From Uloborus plumipes (Eukaryota; Arthropoda; Arachnida; Araneae; Uloboridae): a DNA stretch of 64,000 bases. The notes under the pieces were generated by a model. That model had not been told where the DNA came from. It saw only the letters and a list, made by a program, of their open reading frames with translations, and did no database searches. This document shows positions 55,443 through 64,000 of the stretch, in pieces. Each line of letters begins with the position of its first letter. Positions within the stretch are counted from its first letter, which is position 1. The translations under genes were made by a program, and so were the position numbers. The stretch covers positions 1 to 64,000 of the forward strand of contig JAXGGA010004717.1 in NCBI GenBank assembly GCA_038373865.1, read 5' to 3'.

Positions 55443-57479
55443 ATAGCACACCTCTTGACATTGTCCACAGCCTTATTTTAAAACAGCGAAATAGGATGTA
55501 TTTTACAATAACCAAAAAAATATAGAATTTTCTAAATCACAAAGAAATATATTTTGGCTGCTAAATTTGCTAAATTTAAGAAAAAGAAAAAAAAAAACTG
55601 AATAAACGGGTACAATTTTGTATCAAACAATTTGGAAACAACTAAATGTTACCCTTGTTTTTCTGACGAATCATACGTTACATGGTTTGCTAGTTGTGGT
55701 AAGTCACTTCCACACATAAATTACTGCATGAGGCATTATGAAATATAAGTTTAACTCACCAAATTTCCGTTTAAAATATTAGAACAAAATTTGATATTTA
55801 GCTTCATTTCAACAAAACTAAAATATTACTAACTGCGCGAACCAGGGACAAGTTTAAAAATAAATTAGTAATAAAAATTTACTGGGTTTCGTTAAACAGC
55901 CTTAATTTAAAACTTTCAAATTTTTCATTATTTTACTTGCTTGATATAAAGCATTTACGGACTACAGTATAAAGCCTTTGTCTTAAAACTTAAATAACAG
56001 CCTTAATTAAAGAGAATGTTTAAGCTGAAAAACAATGAAAGGTAATCAAAATGAAAGAGAATAAAAAAATATATATATGCTGCGGAAACTTTTTCTTGTG
56101 TGAGAATAATTTTTCGTGAAGGAAAGAAAAAAAAATGTTATACAAAAAGATAATTTTTACTCAAAGAGAATTAACCGCCATATTTTATTGCAAAAAGATA
56201 GTCTGTTGCTCAGGACGATGAGTTTATGATTATTAACTTTTCTGAATAGACGGAATCCTTTGAACATTATTTTTTTTGTAGGATATCATGTGGAGAGAAA
56301 AATTAGAACAAATATTTTTTAGACATAGTTTCTTAAAGAACAACTAAAAAAGCTTCCCCCAAGTCATAAACATTTCCCTGAAATAAAAATAATAATGACA
56401 ATGATAATGCTAGTAAATAAATTAATGAACTAAAAATAGAAATTTAATTAACTATTGTACGTTTTTAAACAAGCTCTTTTCGTGATTCCTTTCTCTTAGC
56501 TTTGAATCAACGGAAAAAATATCAAATTTTTAAATATTTATTTATTTCCTTTATGAAGCAAACAGTAGGAGAGAGTAGGGATACTTGATCCTTCAAGAGA
56601 CATATGGTTTCCACTCTCGATTCTCGACACTGCTATAACTCGCAGGTGAAATTACTCTGAGCTGTTATCGTACATTTACATCTTCAAGAGATAACACGGG
56701 TTAGTTTGTGCAAGATTTTGAGGTTATGTTTCACTGTTGGTTTTCAGGGAAGAGATGTTTTCTTGGATTGTAACTTTAAAATATAACCAACACATCCATG
56801 CTTTTATAATATGGTTAAAGATTTAACAACAAGTTGAAAGTAAAAAGTACGCAACTAGCTTTTTTGGTGTAACTTAGAAATATGTTTGAAAAGTATACTT
56901 AGGGATAGTTGATCCTTTTGAACCAAGGAGACTTGATTTGGGAACATGAGTCAGCTAATGTGATAAACCACATAAGTATGAGCTATTTATTGAACTTAGC
57001 TTTTAACAGAAAGATTATTGTGTTACAAAAGGCAGCTTACAGATAAAGTAAATCCCCTATTAATATCAAAAGGTTAAAAAAAGCTGACTTAGGAGAAGTG
57101 TTGCGTTTCCACATTATAGAAAAAGTATCCCGTAGATGAGCTTATAAATTTATTACGAAGCTTGACGGATGCCTTACTTTTACAAAACTGTTGTTAACTT
57201 CAAAAATTAATTGTTTTTTTTCCACCTTGAGAAGCACTAATTTTAACCAACAGTTAGCGTCAGGTTTGAAATATTTTTTTAAAGTTTATGGCGTTAAAAC
57301 AGTATTTTTTTCTCGTTACTCATTTTCTATACGTTATATTTAAATATTTCTTTCTTAGTTTTCATTAAATACATGATGAAAACCGATGAAAAAGTACAAG
57401 TGTCTTTAGCAATGTTAGTCTTTTCAAATTTTTAGAGTTGATTTTATTTGTTAAATATTATTTGTTTTGTGTCAGCTTA
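55443..57479. other. Intergenic AT-rich region, no gene recognised
   Basis: No coding or repeat structure could be supported except a weak similarity: TAGGGATAGTTGATCC with AAGGAGACTTGAT (56893-56940) is echoed in reverse complement at 59865-59900, on the far side of copy C. This may be two ends of a decayed repeat. Confidence 0.4.
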
Positions 57480-57701
57480 TCTGGCAATTTGAGGTGATTT
57501 TGCATCACTTTTCCAACGGTACCGCAGTTTGATGTGAAATCTGATTTTTCCCAACTTCACACATGCCATATATATGGAACCGATTATAGAGTAGGCAACC
57601 ATTCGCAGAATAACAACACATTCACTGAAAAAAAGGACATGGGCAGAGAGGAGTACAGTACGTCTATGCCCGATTCGGGATTTGAACCCGGAACCTCCCA
57701 T
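57480..57701 (-). mobile_element. tRNA-derived SINE fragment cut by copy C
   Basis: On the minus strand GGAGGTTCCGGGTTCAAATCCCG contains a good Pol III B box (split here: GGTTCAAATCC). It is followed by an unrelated SINE-like body to about 57480. The A box would lie upstream, exactly where copy C begins at 57702, so the promoter half was separated by that insertion or lost. No A box was found beyond 59656. Confidence 0.5.
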
Positions 57702-58104
57702 CCCAAGCAGCACAAAGGCGTTCAAAACACGTTCTGCAACACGTACAGAGCGCACCAGCCAGCACGTTCAAAACACGTTCTCGCAGCACGTGTTGTCAAC
57801 GTCTATGTGTCTCATCGATCGATGGTAATATGACACGTCGAAATCTGGTGTTGACCACCTTTTTTTGTCCCAGTTTTGAACGTGGAATGATAGGTTATAT
57901 TTAGGTTCTGGAAATACGTTTGTTTTCAGTGCTCCCCAGCTGAAAAAGTATACTACGTATACCCCACTATCCGGTGGCCGTGACGTGTTTTAACCGTGAC
58001 GTCATTTTTGATCCATGATCGTCGCCATCTTGGTTTTAATTATTTAATTACTTAATTAATTTAACTATTGATTGTTTAATTACTTTGAATTTAATATATT
58101 CATT

Positions 58105-58174
58105 CCGCGGGATTAGAACGCGGGTCCCTTGCGACTCTAGCAGGATACGCTAACCACTATACGCTACTTGATCT
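58105..58174 (-). ncRNA. tRNA-like sequence, copy C
   Basis: Same layout, with the B box damaged (GTTCTAATCCC instead of GTTCGAATCCC) and GTATAGTGGTTAGCG kept. Relic. Confidence 0.5.
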
Positions 58175-58462
58175 CATTCAGGGAGAAAAATAATACTTTA
58201 AATGGAAATTTTTTTGCAGGAGGCGCCATCTATGAAAGACTAAGGGCGTAAATCATATCATTTTATTAGTATGAATGCAATGCTTTTTTACTGAAATGCA
58301 TGCAAATCTGATTAGGATCTTCGGAGAAAGAGTTGTTTAGGATAAAACTTAAAGTTTCTGCAGATATGATTCCTCTTCCCTTTCTAAAAAGCAGCAATTC
58401 ACGACCTCAATTCTGAGAAATTAAGCACCTCCTTAAGCACTGAAATGACACCGTGATAATAT

Positions 58463-59237
58463 TAGGGCTGCAGAGTCGGAGGAAAAATGGTCGACTCCGA
58501 CTCCGACTCCGGGATTTTAAAACTTTCGACTCCGACTCCCGACTCCTGCTTTTTTTGAAATTTTTTATTTTTTTACCCAAATGTGAAGAGGGAAAAACCC
58601 TAAACAAAGGTTGAAATATTAAGTCCATTTTTAAAAGTTTCATTTTTATTCATGGTCGTAGCCAGGACTCACTTTAGGGCGGGGGGAGCAAGCTGGGGTA
58701 TCCCAGTTGGAGGTCATGGGAGGTCAATGTGACCTCTCGAAAAGTTTAATTTGGTCATGAATTCTCGCAGGTAATTTCACCACATTTACCTCAATTCTCG
58801 GAGATCACTGTGACCTCCCAAAAAGTTCATTTTCTCCAGAGCAAATGACAAGTGCCGCTCTTGTCATTTGACTCCGTACAAAACTAATCCTTTTCTTGTT
58901 AAATGGCCAGATTTTATTTTAACACAATACATTTTTGCTGCAAATATTTTTTATTATTTTGCATAAACCCATACATAGCAATTCGTTTCCCAAAGCAGAC
59001 CCGCCATTTTGAAGCCCTTTTTAATGATCCTAGATGCTTAGGATTTGGATATTGGACGCTGAAAATTTGTATCTGTTAGTTTCAAAGACATGTTTTCACC
59101 ACCATAAAATTTCATCGAAATCGGAGGTGGTTGGAGTCGGAGTCGGAGTCGACATGTTTTTCAGCAACTCCGACTCCGACTCCTTTAGTCCAAAATCAGT
59201 CCGACTCCGACTCTTCGACTCCGACTCCGCAGCCCTG
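58463..59237. mobile_element. hAT MITE with GACTCC repeats, in copy C
   Basis: Same element as at 53043-53776 with GATAATAT on both sides (58455-58462, 59238-59245). The first base is T instead of C. It is 41 bp longer, mostly through extra GACTCCGACTCC units near the ends, including a GGGATTTTAAAACTTTCGAC spacer missing in copy A. The insertion point within the 61 bp repeat is identical to copy A. Confidence 0.9.
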
Positions 59238-59577
59238 GATAATATTACTGTTTTTGCACGTCAAATATCACGTTCCTTAAGCACTGAAATGACACCGTGA
59301 TAATATTACTGTTTTTGCACGTCAAATATCACGTTCCTTAAGCACTGAATTGAAACCGTGATAATATTACTGTTTTTGCACGTCAAATATCACGTTCCTT
59401 AAGCACTAAATTGGCACCGTGATAATATTACTGTTTTTGCACGTCAAATATCACGTTCCTTAAGCACTGAAATGACACCGTGATAATATTACTGTTTTTG
59501 CACGTCAAATATCACGTTCTTTAAGCACTGAAATGACACCGTAAAAATATTACTGTTTTTGCACGTCGAATATAACG
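59238..59577. repeat. 61 bp tandem repeat in copy C
   Basis: Five to six units with the same consensus as copies A and B. Two adjacent units carry unique changes (GCACTGAATTGAAACCG and GCACTAAATTGGCACCG), useful as markers. Confidence 0.9.
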
Positions 59578-59656
59578 TTCAAGTGACACTTAGCACCGTT
59601 ATTTGACCAATAACACCATTTTTGCACCAAATTTGAACGTTCTGGTGCTGCTGGGG

Positions 59657-59978
59657 ATCCGATTAGACTTTTCTGACCAATAGACAAAGTGGCCTGTCGT
59701 TAAATATCAGATATTATAGCTATTGTATTCATTTTCTTTTAATTTCTTAGCTTTACATGAACATTGAACATTTTTTTAATGAATAAATAATCAACAGGTT
59801 GCATTAATGAATATTTGACTAATATTTAAAATAGTTATAAGGGAACTTTTTAAACTAAGATCAAGTCTCCTTGCATTAAAGAGAGTTGATCCGTTTCCCT
59901 AGTTTGGTTTTTCAAAAAAAAAAAAAAAGAAAGAAAAAAAGAAATCAGTATAATTAAACAATTATAAAAACAGTCATA
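59657..59978. other. Short intergenic stretch
   Basis: AT-rich with an A run near 59920. It includes AAGATCAAGTCTCCTTGCAT, the reverse-complement echo of 56920-56940. Confidence 0.4.
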
Positions 59979-60205
59979 CACTGCAAAAAATAAACTGTTG
60001 TTTTTACAGTACAATACTGGCAGCAGAGATTCCAATTTAAAACTGTAAAATGCAGAGTAATAAGCTGTAAAATTAACAATTTTAGTTTAGTTCTGTAAAA
60101 TTAGCAATTTTGCAGTTTATTACTGTTGTTAATGCAGTTTTAAACTATAACTTCGGCTGTCAGTGTTATACTGTAAAAACAACATTTTGTTTTTTTCCAC
60201 TGCAG
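59979..60205. mobile_element. CACTGCAAAAAA MITE, copy 4
   Basis: Starts CACTGCAAAAAATAAACTGT after a TA. It contains GTACAATACTGGCAGCAGAG, GTAATAAGCTGTAAAATTAAC and a final ACTGTAAAAACAACATTTTG. The right terminus is decayed (TTTTTCCACTGCAG), so the end is approximate. Confidence 0.7.
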
Positions 60206-63200
60206 CACTTTGATGTGAAAAAGGCTCTTTTGAACAGGTAACGCAAAAGAGCTTGGTTCTATTCTTTCAAACAAAAGTTATAAGCTCCAAAAAAGGGAAA
60301 TTAATTCTCTTAAGTTTCTCCTATAAATTTTAAAGTATTATGGATCCGTTGTTTCATGCTTGGAAAGGAATCTGAAATATTTGTTTTGTTTAAGAGTTTA
60401 TATTAATTGAATTTCCTTATTCAATGTACTTTCGTTTTCTTTTGTGAAAAATATATTATTAAAGAAAACGAAGTTTCGTCCTTTTCCTTTGAGGAACGTT
60501 CCCTAACAATAATGTTTCTTTGATTTTAAATACAATGATCTAGTTCACTGATAGAGCAAAGCAGACCAGTAACTGCTTAGAATTTCGACTGCATGTAATT
60601 TAGTTTGTAGTAGTTATGACCTTCTATATATTTTTTAATTTATCATTGAAGTACCTCAGTCAGGAATTTAAAAAAAAAAGAACGAAGAGAAACTATTTTC
60701 AAGCAAGTATTTTATTTATATTTTGTTAGGGAACGACGGGGAAAATAAAACAAGACTTGCTATTTTTTTCTATCTATAATATGGTATGCATGTAAACATA
60801 ATTAATGCACAATTTTAATCTGGCATTTGTCAAATCTACAAAACTTTTCAATGGGTCTCTAGTTTTTAAATAATTGTTGTAAATATTGTAGTATTTCGTA
60901 AAAATAGCAGAAGTATAAACGAAAAAGTAAACGTTAAGAGTGTTTCATCGTAAGGTGGACGGAGTACAATAAAGCCCTCCAAATTATGCGAGTAATATCC
61001 ACCCAGTATATTTGGTTTATTTTATAAACAATGAGCTGAAAAGAAAGGTAAATAGATTGAAAAAACTCGACAAGCAAAATGATATCAAATTTCATTAGGA
61101 ATAAAATTAAAAGCAAACACTGACCCCACGATGTGGCGTGTGCCACATTAATAAGAAACGAGCGGAAAATACTAGCAAACTAATCTCATGTCTGAAATAA
61201 AAGTAAAAATTCATTATTTGAAATAATTAATTTTAGAAAACCCTTTGGAAGAAAAACATTGAAACGGAACATAATTAGATACGAAAATCCAAAAAGTAAA
61301 AGGAAAGGTATAGAAAAAGAATATGCGTGTGTAAGTAATTAAATGACAAGCACAGGGCGGAAACAAGGTGGACACTATTCTTACTAGAAAATATTTATTT
61401 GGATTTTTCTCAAGAGGTATTATAGAAAACTCGATTTTTTCAAATTTTTGAAAAGTTTAATAATTATCTTTTGATTAACCGATTTTGTAGGAACTGTGAT
61501 GTAGTTGTCTAAAAATATTTTTAGTGTAGGAGGAGTACTATAGTTATGAGTATCTTACAAACGAAATTTCAAGTTTGTAGGTGAAAAATAAAAAGTTTTG
61601 ACTTTTCCAGTTTCTAGGCATACATTTTGAAATAAATATTTCACCTTAAAGCCGTGATACATCATACATACTTCACTGTAAAATGCTCTTCAATTAATAA
61701 TAGAATATAAGTATTTTGAATGACAAATAAAATGTTCTATATTTTTTAAACAATCAAAGAAAAAAATCAACTTTGGGACGAGAATAAATAGTTGGAAAAC
61801 CGAGCCAAGTGCATTCTTTCAATACGTATTTGAGAATGCTGCCAATCCTAAAACGAGAATTTTTTTCATAGAAAGGCAAAGCAGAATGTATAAAAGCCTC
61901 TGCAAAAAATGAAAAAAAAAAAGTAATTTTACTAATTATTAAATTATTATTAGCTTTCCGGTATACTGGAGACCAGGTCTGAATATGTTGATAATAATGT
62001 AATTAATAATTTGGTGGGTTTTCTGTGCTATAAAATGGAGTATAAGCTCCCCCGAATTTCATCCAAAATTCGAAACATTTCCATTTACAGGAAGCAGAAC
62101 ATTTTGTAGCTTTTACGTAAGTGAACATAATTCAAGGATGAGTTTATGTATCGCAGCATTTGTGGCAGTCAGCCTCGGATGAGTCCATTTCAAAATCAAT
62201 TGAAAACAAGAGCAGCATCGGTTAAATAATCAAGCGCTGGCAGATTAAGTTTTTTTCCTTAAAGTGTCTCTGTTTGTTTATTTATTAGGAACCACAAGAG
62301 AGTACAATAATGATTTTTTTTAAAGTAGCAATCGAAAAAGTATTGTAAAACATGTTTCCGAATGCATACGTTTTGCCCTCGTGTACCCGTAATTGAAATA
62401 TTAAGTCTAAAAGTTTGCTGAATTTTTAAGGAAAAGTTGCCGAAATTTAGCAAGATTCAATGAGTAATGGAAGACATCTTTCACGTGATTTGTAGATTAG
62501 ATAGATGCAGCCAGTAAAATCGCGAGATCAATTTCTCGCCAAGTCTTTAAGTTTGGTACTTTTCGTAAAATTTCAGCAGTTTTAAGACCTTATATTCTGA
62601 TAACTGGCGGATGAAGGCAAATAAGTTTTATGTTTCTCGAGATGCTCTTTCGATTGCCACCTATTTGAGCGTTTTTTATTACTACACTAGTTGTATGGTT
62701 TCCCGGATAGAAATTAACTTTCTGTTGAAAAATCGTGCCAAACTTTGCCTTAAAATACACATTATAAAATTCTTGATTTTGTAGATTGCTTTTTAAATCT
62801 CTAGATTTAGTATGAATTCAAAGTTTTTGACTTTTAAACCGAGCGTCAAAAGTGCCAAGCCGCAATATATTTCAACTACAATCCTCATGCAAAATAATTT
62901 ATCTTGATGCGAATATTCACTAGAGATAACATAATATCGATTCACAAAGCCCAAATCAAAGAGGCGTCCGTTTGATTGTCACATGACACATCGTCGCGCC
63001 GCTGAATTTCAATGGAGCTCGAATGTTACTTACTGTTTTTTTTCCACCTCTTTCATTTGATTTCTGCAACAATCATTTAAGTGATAGGTCTTCGTGAATT
63101 TTTTTCTCGATTTTTTAAAGAGTTTAAACTGTATGAGAATCTTACTCTTTGAGTTTTCCCCTCTACACAACATGCTCCACTTGAGATTAGGTAACACACC

Positions 63201-64000
63201 GTATGATGGCGAGGGTGACAGAGGCCAAGGGTGAAGGAAAGTATTTTGACTCATGTGGTGAAAAAAAGTTCAACTGACGACTTTATTTCTGTTAAATTAA
63301 CAAATTTAAAAAAGTCAAAACGCGACTACTCAAAATTTTATTATGACACGAAAACTATTAAAAGATTCAAAATAACAGAAGTAATTTTAACACAGTCCGC
63401 TTTCTATGATTTGATCTATTTTCTTCTCTTTTGCTTCTTTCAAACTAGAATTTTTGGAAACAACCTCCAGTTCAACACACAAATACCTTGGTGATGCATG
63501 TTAATCATTTATTCGAACTATTTCTATGGTGTGTCCAGTCGTAAAGGCATACATTCAACGGGAACTTCTCAATACAGTGCTCCTTTGGTAAGTTAACCTT
63601 CGACGTAGTACAATGTTTCCCATTTTTAGGGTAATAGTATAGAGTCATTGGCACTGAATTGAATTTGGACACTTTTGTAGTGACGTAGCAAAAGTATTCA
63701 AACTCAAAACCGTGTCAATCAACCTCTCCTTCTACCAAAAAGAGGGAAACATTGTTAAGGTCGATAGCTCAACTTCTCGAAGGTGTACTATAGGTGCTAT
63801 TAAAGCCTTCCATTTGTTTACATCTCTGAAAACTCAGAATCATGAGAAGGAATATTACTACACCCTCTCTTAGCTTTTCGTGTTGCAAATTATAATGTCT
63901 ATATGCCACTCACAGTAATAGAGTCTAATTCTCAAGCTCAAAAATAATCATGAGAAATAATCGCCATACTGCCGTGCTAAGCGCAAAAGATGTATTTGCA
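60206..64000. other. Intergenic region, no feature recognised
   Basis: I found no paired repeat ends, coding domain or RNA gene in this 3.8 kb. The frames at 60934-61146, 62259-62453, 63030-63254 and 63231-63494 show only background AT-rich translation. This is the least repeat-laden part of the window and the likeliest place for unrecognised host non-coding sequence. Confidence 0.4.

Larger units (their letters stand above)
57702..59656. mobile_element. CCCAAGCAGCAC element, copy C, carrying the same hAT insertion as copy A
   Basis: Same ends (CCCAAGCAGCAC...GTGCTGCTGGGG) and order as copy A, missing one short GATCCACCATTTTT block near 58015. Minus the 775 bp hAT MITE and its duplication it is about 1.17 kb. 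AT follows the right end and precedes the left end, which could be a 2 bp duplication, but copies A and B do not show it. Confidence 0.88.

Noticed and set aside
60934..61146. Minus-strand hydrophobic frame resembling a membrane or secreted peptide
   Set aside because: Hydrophobicity is expected from T-rich codons; no cleavage site or conserved pattern.

Overview
This is a 64 kb stretch of AT-rich, intron-containing-eukaryote DNA made almost entirely of transposable elements and their debris. There is no bacterial-type gene packing, operon, CRISPR array or rRNA. The mixture seen (Tc1/mariner with long inverted repeats, piggyBac-like MITEs, hAT MITEs, Helitrons ending in CTAG, CR1-like LINE, Penelope-type GIY-YIG endonuclease, tRNA-like and (AT)n repeats) fits an arthropod, and an arachnid is plausible. 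The species call is inference; no host protein gene was recognised that could fix it.

Layout. 0-5 kb: a 1.53 kb foldback transposon (76-1603; second copy 35460-36985), then a 2.7 kb inverted-repeat element (2361-5062) filled with a ~171 bp tandem array that inverts in the middle and carries 15 perfect TGACGTCA palindromes. 6.5-9.1 kb: a Tc3-like fragment, a CR1-like reverse transcriptase 3' end, then a complete but decayed Tc3-like element (7514-9054). 9.8-10.3 kb: a piggyBac-type MITE. 10.5-25.5 kb: a nested structure. An outer element with TAGGGTGG-type ends (10470-25528) was invaded by two TA-targeting CACTGTTAAAAA-type elements (11288-14452 and, less certainly, 14695-24267). The second in turn holds a tandem segmental duplication, two hAT elements, a Helitron with a 304 bp tandem array, and a possible terminal exon of an unknown gene.

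25.5-40.6 kb: mostly unrecognised AT-rich sequence with a LINE-tail fragment, a piggyBac-type element (30178-32128) split by a Tc1 element (30604-32030), a 2.36 kb element with repeated AP-1-like motifs (32214-34572), and the second foldback copy. 40.6-50.3 kb: a 140 bp (AT)70 run, small MITEs, two non-autonomous Helitrons (one inside a second TAGGGTGG element), and an 11-unit ~150 bp satellite with a 314-codon open frame. 51-60 kb: a Penelope GIY-YIG remnant and three copies of a CCCAAGCAGCAC element with tRNA-like sequences and 61 bp repeats. Two of the three copies share one hAT insertion at an identical site. 60-64 kb: nothing recognisable.

No intact protein-coding gene is supported. The coding remnants are transposon proteins broken by stops and frameshifts. 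The most useful content is structural: precise target-site duplications, filled and empty site pairs that order the insertions, long hairpins, and repeat arrays carrying regulatory-type palindromes. All coordinates of repeat ends come from reading by eye; ends marked by target duplications are the most reliable.
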